Source of the DNA: Paenibacillus aceti
GTDB lineage: Bacteria; Bacillota; Bacilli; Paenibacillales; Paenibacillaceae
DNA length: 64,000 nt
Assembly: GCF_003614185.1 (NCBI RefSeq)
Contig: NZ_KZ987724.1
Location: 2,553,791 to 2,617,790, forward strand
Direction: 5' to 3'
Positions within the stretch are counted from its first letter, which is position 1; each line of letters opens with the position of its first letter. The notes below the pieces were generated by a model. That model was not told the origin of the DNA and ran no database searches. It saw only the letters and a list, made by a program, of their open reading frames with translations. Shown here one piece after another: positions 47,701 through 56,250 of the stretch. Position numbers and translations under genes: made by a program.

Positions 47701-49032
47701 TCACCTTGGGCAGTACGTACTTTTCCTTTTCCACGTCGTAACCGAGTTCAAACCCTCTCGTTGGAGTAACTCAAAGATCCCCTGGCTCGGTCTGCGTCTA
47801 TGGTGTTTCTTCCTCCAGAAGATTAGCAATCTTCTTCGAATATACCAATCGATCTTACTCAGAAAACGGTTTGCTATCCCTTTATCCGCTTGGGTGTAGT
47901 AGTTCCTCCATCCTCGGATTTTTGGATTGAGTTCCCCGATCAAGTCATTTATTTTCTTGTGGAGTAGATGTCGTGAGCCCGTTATCTCTTTCACCGTCGC
48001 TCGCATTTTCTTCATCGCCTTCTTGGATGGAAAGCTTCTCAAAATATGAGCTTCCTTTCCCCCTTTGCGAGCCACTTTTAATCTCCGAAAGTGATGTCCC
48101 AAGAAATCAAAACCCACATCATCGTCCCATATGTTCACCAGCTTACTCTTCTCTAGGTTCATTTCCAGTTCCAAGCGGGTGAACACCGTTCTTAAGATGC
48201 GAATCGCCTCCATCGCTTCCGTTTTTCGGTAGCATAAAACGACTAAATCGTCAGCATACCGGACCAGCGTACCGATATGGGAGAATTGTTGCTCCCATAT
48301 CGTATCCAGATAGTTGAGGTAGATATTGGCCAGTAATGGAGATATCACGCCGCCCTGCGGACTTCCCAGCTCTGATTCATAAAACTGATCATCTTTTATG
48401 ATTCCTGCCTTTAACCATCCGCGGATTAGTTTCAATACTCTACGATCGTTTACTCGCCTCTCTACCAGCATCATCAGTTTCTCATGCGATATATGATCGA
48501 AGTATCCTTTGATATCCACATCGACGACCCAGTATATTTTCCCTTCATTGACCGTCGTCATGATTTTCTGGATCGCATCGTGGGCACCTCGTTTCGGGCG
48601 GAATCCATAGGAGAAGTCCTTGAAATCTGCCTCGAAGATCCCTTCTAGCACGATTTTTGTGGCCATCTGTACCAGTCGATCTCGCAGGGTTGGAATCCCC
48701 AAGGGTCTTGTTCGACCATCCCCTTTAGGGATTTCGACTCTCCGAACGGGAGAGGGGCGGTACGTTCCATTTCTGAGTTGACCACAGGTTTCCTGGATAA
48801 AGCGTTTCTCTCCATATTCTTCGGTAATCTGCTGGATCGTTACTCGATCTATCCCCGCGCTACCTTTGTTTGCTTTGATCTGTTTCCACGCGTAGGTCAT
48901 GATATCTTCCCGGTAGATCTTGTCATAGAGGGCATGAAATCGACGTGTCGGTTTTTCCTTAGCCGCAAGGTATAGAGTTCTTTGTAGTTGTCGAGCTTTT
49001 TCTTTGGCGTAGTTAGCCTTTCGGGCATTCAC
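47701..49032 (-). CDS. ltrA: Group II intron reverse transcriptase/maturase
   Basis: A 443-aa intron-encoded protein. RT domain with KGSAGIDRVTIQ, IPKGDGRTRPLGIPTLRDRLVQ, SYGFRPKRGAHDAI, GSPQGGVISPLLANIYL and catalytic RYADDLVVLC. The maturase (X/GIIM) domain includes NPKIRGWRNYY. No HNH endonuclease domain is present. The GTG start follows GAGGAGG. Intact, so splicing and mobility may still be possible. Confidence 0.95.
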   Translation of the reverse strand: MNARKANYAKEKARQLQRTLYLAAKEKPTRRFHALYDKIYREDIMTYAWKQIKANKGSAGIDRVTIQQITEEYGEKRFIQETCGQLRNGTYRPSPVRRVEIPKGDGRTRPLGIPTLRDRLVQMATKIVLEGIFEADFKDFSYGFRPKRGAHDAIQKIMTTVNEGKIYWVVDVDIKGYFDHISHEKLMMLVERRVNDRRVLKLIRGWLKAGIIKDDQFYESELGSPQGGVISPLLANIYLNYLDTIWEQQFSHIGTLVRYADDLVVLCYRKTEAMEAIRILRTVFTRLELEMNLEKSKLVNIWDDDVGFDFLGHHFRRLKVARKGGKEAHILRSFPSKKAMKKMRATVKEITGSRHLLHKKINDLIGELNPKIRGWRNYYTQADKGIANRFLSKIDWYIRRRLLIFWRKKHHRRRPSQGIFELLQREGLNSVTTWKRKSTYCPR

Positions 49033-49570
49033 TCGCTCTTACCTCCTCAGTTCCCATGAATGAAGTGGGGTATTGTCTTTTGACGCCCTTCCCTCCGCAA
49101 GGTTATGTTGTCCTTTGCCTCATCAGTACTATGGCCCCCTCCGACTCCCTTCCCACGGATTCCCATTTCACCTATTTAGGCTTATAGGTTCACCATTTAC
49201 GTATTTTTTTCGTGTGGGTGAGGGTCTCCCTAGTTCCAGACATAACTTTCTCCACATGCCGACCCCTATACACCGGAGAGTTCTTCCGCACTGCGATCCA
49301 AGTTCTTCATGCGTTCCATGGCCTTCACCCTTTCGCTCGGGGCTCGGCACTCTCTTTTCCTCCCTTTGAGGTAGGTTAACCTTGACGATGCGGTAGGGTT
49401 CATTTTCATTACGGCCTGTGGATTTGCTTCACATGTTTTTTTTTACATGCTTTTTACAGGGCTTCAGTCCACGAATTTCGTCGTAGACTGCCTGCTAGCT
49501 ACGGGGCAGCTTGGTCTTTACCCCGACTGAACTTTCATCAGTTAGTTATGCCTAGCTTGGCTAGGCGCGC

Positions 49571-49752
49571 AACGAAACCAGGTAACGCTATTTGCACCAA
49601 AAGGCGCCTCAAAAAATGATAACGAAACTGGATAACGCTATTGAGCATGATTGGCTGCTTAAAGCCTGAATTTAGCTCAAATAGCGTTATGGAGTTTCGT
49701 TAGATTCGAGGGAGCTTTGTTTTGGAGCAAATAGCGTTCTGTAGTTTCGTTA
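49571..49752. repeat. Dispersed TAACGAAAC repeat element, copy 2
   Basis: Two direct units (AACGAAACCAGGTAACGCTA; TAACGAAACTGGATAACGCT) and two inverted units (AATAGCGTTATGGAGTTTCG; AATAGCGTTCTGTAGTTTCG). The layout is the same as 35231-35413. The group II intron abuts its left edge. Confidence 0.8.
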
Positions 49753-49766
49753 CGATATCAATTGCT

Positions 49767-50221
49767 TTACCAAGCGTAAGCTTGCGGCGCAGAACCACCA
49801 GGGCCCGGGAAAATCTCATCGAGACGCTTCAGCACAGCTTCATCCAGCTCGATCTCACAGACACGAAGTGCGCCTTCCAGTTGCTCCAGGGTACGCGGGC
49901 CGATAATCGGAGCGGTCATGGCAGGGTGGACCAGCGTCCAGGCTAGGGCAACATTGGCTTCGCTCTCGCCAAGCTCATGGCAGAGCGCCGCGAACTCATC
50001 AAGCTGCTTCGCATGCTGCTCGTAGCGCGGGTTCCTCTCGGTTCTCGAGCAAAATTACTGGAACCGAGATAGCCGATCTTCCCAAAATTAATCCCCGCAT
50101 CCAAAGCGGCATCCATAATCCGGAAAGCTTCCTTCTCATCCGTCGATACGCCAAAATTCATCGTACCCAGGCATAATCGGCTTACCTTCAATCCTGAACG
50201 TCCCAGCGCAGCATACTTCAT
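49767..50221 (-). pseudogene. Aldo/keto reductase remnant
   Basis: The N-terminus [21 protein letters not shown] is intact with a good ribosome binding site (AAGGAG). After about 46 residues ([10 protein letters not shown]) it jumps to [11 protein letters not shown], which belongs near residue 150 of the family, so the catalytic Asp/Tyr/Lys/His region is missing. A second junction near 50030 shifts frame. The C-terminal part ([16 protein letters not shown]..., [28 protein letters not shown]) then runs to a stop at 49767. It cannot encode an active enzyme. Confidence 0.85.
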
Positions 50222-50285
50222 CCGAACACACTCCTTATCAAAATTCTTCGGAAAGAAAATAGTTGGTTCCCTTTCCATTATAGGG

Positions 50286-50723
50286 TTAATATGGTTCGGA
50301 TACTACGCCTTTTTTCAGAATAATATTGGCATACAGGGCACGCTCTCCAGTGGAGACCACCGCGTAAGCCCGCTTGGCCCGTTCATAGAATGCAAATCTC
50401 TCTATCTCTTCAAAAGCATCCGGCTGGGCATGATACTTCGCGACGATCCTCCGATAATGCTCCCATATAGGCGTCTCCACCGGATCTCCCGGAGTTACAG
50501 CCATAAGCGCAACTGGATGCTCCACATACGAGTCGAGGGGAAATAACGGTAATACGGCTTCTAGCAGCTCCGATACACCATGCCCGTCACAGCGTACCAG
50601 CCGCTGGGCATGGCTCGCCGCCGGGAAGTTCCCGTCGGCGAACACAATTTCATCGGAGTGGCCCATTTCCATCAATATTTTGATCAGCTCGGGCGAAATC
50701 AAGCTGGAAATTCCTTTTAACAT
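50286..50723 (-). CDS. fucU: L-fucose mutarotase (RbsD/FucU family)
   Basis: A protein of about 145 aa that interconverts fucose anomers. Motifs: [25 protein letters not shown] (conserved His and Asp), [14 protein letters not shown], and the C-terminal [15 protein letters not shown]. The ATG at 50723 follows GGAGGT and overlaps the end of the kinase gene (ATGTTAA junction), so the two are translationally coupled. Last gene of the fucose operon. Confidence 0.93.
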   Translation of the reverse strand: MLKGISSLISPELIKILMEMGHSDEIVFADGNFPAASHAQRLVRCDGHGVSELLEAVLPLFPLDSYVEHPVALMAVTPGDPVETPIWEHYRRIVAKYHAQPDAFEEIERFAFYERAKRAYAVVSTGERALYANIILKKGVVSEPY

Positions 50724-52222
50724 GGCATGACCTCCATCAGTTGCTGATATCGTGCGTAAGCATTCTGCCATTCGGCCTGCTGCTCCGGTTCATAGGTGCT
50801 TATTGGAAAAGAAGCCTTCACCAGCTCCACGCCCTCCTGCATATCGGCTAGATAACCTGCGGCCTGCAGCTGCACCAGCATATTGCCGATCGCGCTAGCC
50901 TCCACCGGCCCGGTCCATACTGGTCGGCCGATCGCCCCCGCCGTGAAGCGACATAGCAGTTCATTCTGAATGCCGCCGCCGACCATATGCAGCCCCTCGA
51001 ACGCCGCTCCCGTCAAATGCTCGGCCTGCTCCAGCACCATGCGGTATCTGAGTGCCAGGCTCTCCAGAATACAGCGCACCGTCTCGCCGATCGTCAGCGG
51101 CTCAGGCTGCCCGGTATCACGGCAGTAGCTCACGATTTCCTCCGGCATACTGTCCGGGTTCATGAATCGCAGATCATCGGGATCGATCAAGCTGCGAAAG
51201 GGCTCTGACGCTTCGGCCTCAGCCACCAGCTGCGGATAAGTGAGTGATTGACCCTCCAGCTCCCAAATCCGCTTGGATTCCTGGAGAATCCATAGGCCCA
51301 TAATATTTTTTAGCAAATGGAAGGTTCCGCCTGCCCCTCCCTCATTAGAAAAATCCTGCTTTAATACCTCAGAATGAAGAAGAGGCTGTTTCATCGGGGT
51401 TCCGAGCAAGGACCATGTCCCGCAGACGAGATAGGCAAAGGTCTCCGATGAGAAGGGCACGGCTGCCGCCGCCGATTCCGTATCATGCGATGCAGCAGCC
51501 ATCACCTTCAATCGCGGTACGCCCAGCTCTGTGCTAATCTCCTCCGTCAGTACGCCAATTTCCGTTCCCGGTTGCACCGGATCGATGAATATGGAATCAG
51601 GCAATCCCAGCTCCTGCATCAGTGCCCTATTCCATGCCTTCTTACCCGGATCATATAACTGAGTCGTCGTCGCCATCGTAAATTCACAGGCCATGCGCCC
51701 CGTCAGAAAATAGTTCAGCAAATCAGGCGTCAGCAGCAGCGTCTTGGCTGCATCCAGCTTCGGAGAGTTCGCCTTCTTCATCGCATACAGCTGGTACAGC
51801 GTATTGAAAGGCATGAATTGCAGACCGCTCTCAGCGAATAGCCGCTCCGCCCCCAGCTTGTCGGACAACTCCTCCACTAGCCCCTCCGTCTGACGGTCAC
51901 GATAATGATACGGGATGCCAAGCAGCTCACCATTTGCATCCAGCAATCCGAAATCTACGCCCCAGGTATCGATCGCACAGCTCTCCGGTTTGTAGCCAAG
52001 CTGAAACGCCTTGCTGATGCCCGTTTTAATTTCCTGAAGCAATCCAAGCGTATTCCAGTGCAGATGCTCGCCGATCCGGACAGGGGTATTGGAAAATCGG
52101 TGAACCTCGGTCATCCTCAGTTGCTTGCGACCACCTGCCGGGTTCTCGACAAGCTCGCCAATCATAGCTCTCCCGCTGCCCGCCCCCAGATCAAATGCCA
52201 AGACCGTTGGTATGTGAGTCAT
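50717..52222 (-). CDS. Rhamnulokinase-family (FGGY) sugar kinase, likely L-fuculokinase
   Basis: A kinase of about 501 aa in the FGGY family. FDLGAGSGRAMIGEL (phosphate 1), IDTWGVDFGLLD (about 86), AAASHDTESAAAAVPF (about 243), and MVGGGIQNELLCRFTA (about 415). By sequence it resembles RhaB, but its neighbours are fucose isomerase, fuculose-1-phosphate aldolase and fucose mutarotase, so L-fuculose is the probable substrate. The ATG at 52222 is 8 nt after AGGCGG; a GTG three codons upstream is the alternative. Confidence 0.9.
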   Translation of the reverse strand: MTHIPTVLAFDLGAGSGRAMIGELVENPAGGRKQLRMTEVHRFSNTPVRIGEHLHWNTLGLLQEIKTGISKAFQLGYKPESCAIDTWGVDFGLLDANGELLGIPYHYRDRQTEGLVEELSDKLGAERLFAESGLQFMPFNTLYQLYAMKKANSPKLDAAKTLLLTPDLLNYFLTGRMACEFTMATTTQLYDPGKKAWNRALMQELGLPDSIFIDPVQPGTEIGVLTEEISTELGVPRLKVMAAASHDTESAAAAVPFSSETFAYLVCGTWSLLGTPMKQPLLHSEVLKQDFSNEGGAGGTFHLLKNIMGLWILQESKRIWELEGQSLTYPQLVAEAEASEPFRSLIDPDDLRFMNPDSMPEEIVSYCRDTGQPEPLTIGETVRCILESLALRYRMVLEQAEHLTGAAFEGLHMVGGGIQNELLCRFTAGAIGRPVWTGPVEASAIGNMLVQLQAAGYLADMQEGVELVKASFPISTYEPEQQAEWQNAYARYQQLMEVMPC

Positions 52223-52238
52223 TCGTGGCACCGCCTGT

Positions 52239-52898
52239 TCATTTCATTTTTTGCAGCAGCTGAATCCGGTAGTCCTCGCTCTCCAGCGCCGCAATAGCCT
52301 CTACCTCTTCCTCCGTAAGCACCGATAGCGTGCCCGCAGCCTTGGCGGCCAAATAAATTTTGGCGCTCTCTTCCACCACTTGCGTGCGATAGTAGGCCTC
52401 ACGCAGATTCCTGCCCGTAGTGACAAGCCCATGGTTCCCCAATAAAATCGAGCTGGCCTCGTTCACCTTCGCGGCTACGGCATCAGCGAGCAGATCGGTC
52501 GTCGGGATGACATAAGGAATGAATGCGGTGCGCCCGACCAGAGCGGCTTGATCCGGGAACATGATCGGCAGTTCTTCAGCGATTAGGGTAAAAGCAATGC
52601 AATGCGACGGATGCGTATGCACGATCGCTTGAATATCCGGGTTGCAGCGGTAGGCGTACAGATGCATCAGCACTTCGGAGGACGGGCGCAGACCATTATC
52701 ACCTATTTCACCGCTTGGGATGTCCACCTCGACCCATTCCTCCGGCCGGATCTCCTCCAGGGCAAAGCCGCTGGGCGACAAATACATTTTGTCTCCGGCA
52801 CGGGCACTGATGTTGCCGCCCGGTCCTACGACAAGGCCGTGGTCGACAATTTTTTGCGCATATTTGCATAGTTCATTGCGGGTATCTATATTTTGCAT
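52239..52898 (-). CDS. fucA: L-fuculose-phosphate aldolase (class II aldolase family)
   Basis: A zinc aldolase of about 219 aa (fuculose-1-phosphate to DHAP + lactaldehyde). GPGGNISAR (about 26), LSPSGFAL, the catalytic Glu in SSEVLMHLYAY (about 74), zinc ligands HTHPSH (about 93-98) and GNHGLVTTG (about 155). The ATG at 52898 follows AGGAGGAGAAACAAC; the frame extends upstream into fucI but without a start signal. Confidence 0.93.
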   Translation of the reverse strand: MQNIDTRNELCKYAQKIVDHGLVVGPGGNISARAGDKMYLSPSGFALEEIRPEEWVEVDIPSGEIGDNGLRPSSEVLMHLYAYRCNPDIQAIVHTHPSHCIAFTLIAEELPIMFPDQAALVGRTAFIPYVIPTTDLLADAVAAKVNEASSILLGNHGLVTTGRNLREAYYRTQVVEESAKIYLAAKAAGTLSVLTEEEVEAIAALESEDYRIQLLQKMK

Positions 52899-52914
52899 TT
52901 TGTTGTTTCTCCTC

Positions 52915-54705
52915 CTATTTATACAACGGTCCGAAGTTCTCGCAAGCCCGGAAATCCGCGCCCTCGCTCTGCTCTGTACCGAATAAGCCCCAGGCGCGTG
53001 GACGGAACACCTTCTCCTTCGGCACATTATGCATGCTTACCGGAATCCGCAGCATGGAGGCGAGTGTGATCAGTTCCGCGCCAATATGGCCGTAGCTGAT
53101 CGCCCCATGATTAGCCCCCCAATGATCCATCACATCATAGACGCTGGTGAAGGCGCCGCTTCCCGTCAGAGTCGGTGCGAACCAGGTCGTCGGCCAGGTT
53201 GGATCGGTACGCTTGTCGAGCGTATCATGTACTTCCTGCGGCAGATCGACCGAGTAGCCTTCGGCAATTTGCAATACCGGGCCAAGACCTTTGACGATAT
53301 TAAGTCGGGTCATGGTCATCGGCATGCCGCCGCGGGTCAGATAGTCTGTGGAGAAGCCACCGCCGCGGAAATATTCCACCGAAGCCGGACGCCATTGGGT
53401 TGCTTTCAAGGTGGATTGCACCTCTTCATCAGTGATTTCCCAGAATGGCTTCATCGCAGGCTGGCCATCGATCTGCTGCTCGCCCGTACCGTCCAAGGCT
53501 GCGGAGCCGGAATTGATCAGATGAAGGATACCGCCTGCTGCGCGACCTTCCAGCTTATAGCCGGTGACGCGCTCCACGGAAGCTGGGCTCCAGTACGTTC
53601 TAACGTCGGCAAAGATTTGCGCCGTATTCGTAAGTAGACTAGCGAACAGCATGCCGACCCCGTTCAAGCTGTCATTCTCTGTGGCAACTGTAAACGGCGC
53701 TCTTTTCCCGTTCCAGTCAAAGGAGGAATTCAGCATCGTCTCCATAAAGTCGCCGTTCGGGAAGTGATCCGTCCACTGCCGTTGGCCCTGGAAGCCCGCC
53801 GCAATGGCGTGATGTCCATTCGCTTCCTCGCCGAAGCCCAGCTCCGACAGACGTGGATTGCCGATCATCAGATCGCGAGCGATCAGCGTCATTTTGACCA
53901 CAGTCTCCCACTCCTGATCCTTACGCTCACGGGAAGTCTGCAAATGCTCCGGATTATTATCAGGCCCCTCTGCGCAATTCTCTTTCACCCAAGTGAGCGC
54001 CAATTGATATTCCTCAGGATCGTAGATTTCCTCTTCAATCCGTCTCGTAAATTCACTCATGTCGATATATTCGTTGCGCATGCCAAGATACTCCTGGAAG
54101 AAGCTGTCGTCCACGATCGAGCCGGCGATGCCCATCGCTACTGAGCCCATCGACAAGTACGCTTGATTCCGCATGATCGCTACAGCCAGACCACTACGGG
54201 CAAACCGCAGCAGCTTCTCCTGCACATCAGCTGGAATTTCGCTATCTCCCTCATCCCGCACATCCTCACCATAGATGCCGAAGGCCGGAATTCCCTTCTG
54301 GGCGTGTGCCGACAGCACGGCTGCCAGGTAGACCGCTCCGGGACGTCCTGTTCCATTAAAGCCCCAGATCGCCTTAGGCGTACTGGCGTCCATATCCATC
54401 GTTTCCGTTCCATAGCACCAGCAAGGGGTCACTGTAATCGTCAGGCCAACCTCAGCCTTTCTGAATTTTTTGGCAGCCGCTTCCGCCTCGGCGACCCCGC
54501 CGATACAATTATCCGCAATCACGCATTCTACCGGATCGCCATTCGGGTATCTGAGCTCAGACGTCAACAGCTTGGCGACAGCCTCCGCCAGATTCATCGT
54601 CTGCTCCTCCAGTGATTCCCGCACACCTCTTCTTCTACCGTCTATCGTCGGACGAATCCCGATCTTCGGAAACCCGTCTTTCCATCTGTAATCGCTTGCA
54701 ACCAT
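52915..54705 (-). CDS. fucI: L-fucose isomerase
   Basis: A 596-aa isomerase (L-fucose to L-fuculose), normal length for the family. Opening [20 protein letters not shown], then [11 protein letters not shown] (about 95), [12 protein letters not shown] (about 147), the catalytic region [21 protein letters not shown] (about 175) and [16 protein letters not shown] (about 345). ATG after AGGGAGG. First gene of the fucI-fucA-kinase-fucU operon. Confidence 0.97.
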   Translation of the reverse strand: MVASDYRWKDGFPKIGIRPTIDGRRRGVRESLEEQTMNLAEAVAKLLTSELRYPNGDPVECVIADNCIGGVAEAEAAAKKFRKAEVGLTITVTPCWCYGTETMDMDASTPKAIWGFNGTGRPGAVYLAAVLSAHAQKGIPAFGIYGEDVRDEGDSEIPADVQEKLLRFARSGLAVAIMRNQAYLSMGSVAMGIAGSIVDDSFFQEYLGMRNEYIDMSEFTRRIEEEIYDPEEYQLALTWVKENCAEGPDNNPEHLQTSRERKDQEWETVVKMTLIARDLMIGNPRLSELGFGEEANGHHAIAAGFQGQRQWTDHFPNGDFMETMLNSSFDWNGKRAPFTVATENDSLNGVGMLFASLLTNTAQIFADVRTYWSPASVERVTGYKLEGRAAGGILHLINSGSAALDGTGEQQIDGQPAMKPFWEITDEEVQSTLKATQWRPASVEYFRGGGFSTDYLTRGGMPMTMTRLNIVKGLGPVLQIAEGYSVDLPQEVHDTLDKRTDPTWPTTWFAPTLTGSGAFTSVYDVMDHWGANHGAISYGHIGAELITLASMLRIPVSMHNVPKEKVFRPRAWGLFGTEQSEGADFRACENFGPLYK

Positions 54706-54891
54706 GACTATTTCCTCCCTTTACTGTGATCTATCTTCATTCTAGTAGGAGGCTGGAAGGGCGATAACCCACTATGCTGTCTTTTAACTGGAGGGGGTGG
54801 TCAATATAGTGTACCTGGGGGAGGGAGTGTAATGTATAATAACAATTATAGGAATATATTCAAATGAACATCTTCTTTAAGGAGGATTGAA

Positions 54892-55302
54892 ATGCTTAGT
54901 AAATTAATGTCATCCTTCATATCGGCTCTGATTATTTCATTGTCATTTACGTTCTTTAGCGAACAGGGTAAAGAGGCCACCAGCGTTTTGTATTACACGG
55001 CGACTCATAAATTTATGACAGGCTTTGTTATTCTATTGCTCTTATATATCTGTATTGGCATCCCGGCTTCATATGTCGTTGACAGGGCGATCTATCGAGC
55101 CAGAAAACCGCTTATCACATTGCTATTATATTTCGTCATGGGTTCCATCATTGGCATGGCTTTCTTAATCATGAACCCCTCAAATCACCCTGCTTCAGCA
55201 ATACAACTCATTGTTATTTTCGGATGCGCCAGTACAGTCTTCTATTTATGTCAATACCTAATGGATAGACTGGCGAGAACATTCCGCAAACCAAGAAATT
55301 AA
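54892..55302 (+). CDS. Small membrane protein of unknown function
   Basis: A 136-aa protein with about four membrane helices (ISALIISLSFTFF, FMTGFVILLLLYICIGIPASY, LITLLLYFVMGSIIGMAFLI, IQLIVIFGCASTVFYL) and a basic C-terminus. It resembles UPF0715-type membrane proteins of Bacilli, though weakly. A strong AAGGAGGA lies 8 nt before the ATG. It is divergent from fucI and upstream of the AraC gene. Confidence 0.75.
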   Translation: MLSKLMSSFISALIISLSFTFFSEQGKEATSVLYYTATHKFMTGFVILLLLYICIGIPASYVVDRAIYRARKPLITLLLYFVMGSIIGMAFLIMNPSNHPASAIQLIVIFGCASTVFYLCQYLMDRLARTFRKPRN

Positions 55303-55398
55303 TAGGGAATCATAGGGTATGGGGTTAACCTTTTTTCAGATGACCCAAGATTATGGCATAATGAAGTTAGAATGCTATGTTATCGGGAGGGAACCGTT

Positions 55399-56250
55399 AT
55401 GCCCAAGATTGAGATCCCCCATCAAAAAAGCGATACCTTCCGCTTTAAAAGAATCCCGGAGCTGCTCTTCGCCGGCAAGGTGGAGGATGAGAGCTTCTTC
55501 TATGCGCCACCGCAGATTCATGATTTTTGCGAGATCATCTATGTTGTGGAAGGAACCGGTGAGTTCTCGATCGGTGGAAAAAACTACGTTCTGCAGCAAG
55601 GGGATGTAGCCATCTATAATCCCGGCGTTCCTCATGAGGAGCGTTCTTCGAGCGAGGTCCCGTTCAAGGTATTCTATTGCGGTCTGGATAACCTGCATAT
55701 CGAGGGGGTCCCTTACGGGATGCTGCTCCCCCCTTACGTAGACCCGGTCATTTCCTGTGAGAAATACGCTTATCGGGTGGAGAGCTATCTGTCGGAGATG
55801 CTGCAGGAATGCGATTCCCAGGTTCTAGGCTATGAGACGCTCAGCAATAACCTGTTGATGTCGCTGATTACGCTGATCTATCGCATCGTCGATGTGAAGC
55901 ATCAGTTCCAGGAGCTGAAGGGCAAGAATGAAATATCGCTGCGGACGAAGGAGTTTATCGATAAGAACTATACCCAGAGCATCACACTCAAGGATATCGC
56001 CGACACGCTCTATGTCAGCCAGCACTACCTGTCCCACCGCTTCAAAAAAGACCTGGGCGACTCGCCCGTGAATTACCTGATTAACCGCAGGATTGAGGAA
56101 GCCAAGCGACTGCTGGTGGATAGCAACATTCCGGTTCACGAAATCGCCGCCCGCGTCGGCTACAGCAATGACAAATATTTCTCGATGCTGTTCAAGAAGG
56201 TCACTGGCCAGACGCCGACGGCGTTTCGGGAGGGGGAACGCAGAAAATAG
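55399..56250 (+). CDS. AraC family regulator, probably of the fucose operon
   Basis: A regulator of about 283 aa. N-terminal cupin (VEGTGEFSIGGKNYVLQQGDVAIYNPGVPHEE, about 45-75) and C-terminal HTH pair (about 185-283; LKDIADTLYVSQHYLSHRFKK and IAARVGYSNDKYFSMLFKK). The ATG at 55399 is 7 nt after GGGAGGG. Located about 700 bp from fucI in divergent orientation. A fucose-responsive activator is inferred. Confidence 0.9.
   Translation: MPKIEIPHQKSDTFRFKRIPELLFAGKVEDESFFYAPPQIHDFCEIIYVVEGTGEFSIGGKNYVLQQGDVAIYNPGVPHEERSSSEVPFKVFYCGLDNLHIEGVPYGMLLPPYVDPVISCEKYAYRVESYLSEMLQECDSQVLGYETLSNNLLMSLITLIYRIVDVKHQFQELKGKNEISLRTKEFIDKNYTQSITLKDIADTLYVSQHYLSHRFKKDLGDSPVNYLINRRIEEAKRLLVDSNIPVHEIAARVGYSNDKYFSMLFKKVTGQTPTAFREGERRK

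Larger units (their letters stand above)
47619..49570 (-). mobile_element. Group II intron with maturase gene
   Basis: About 1.95 kb. The putative 5' end reads GCGCGCCTAG (consensus GUGYG with one change) at 49570. The RT ORF is followed by a domain V-like hairpin and a domain VI-like stem, with a pyrimidine-rich 3' end TTTACTCTAC at 47619. The 5' boundary falls exactly at the edge of a TAACGAAAC inverted-repeat element. Insertion next to hairpins is common for introns of bacterial class C. Ends are inferred by eye. Confidence 0.85.
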
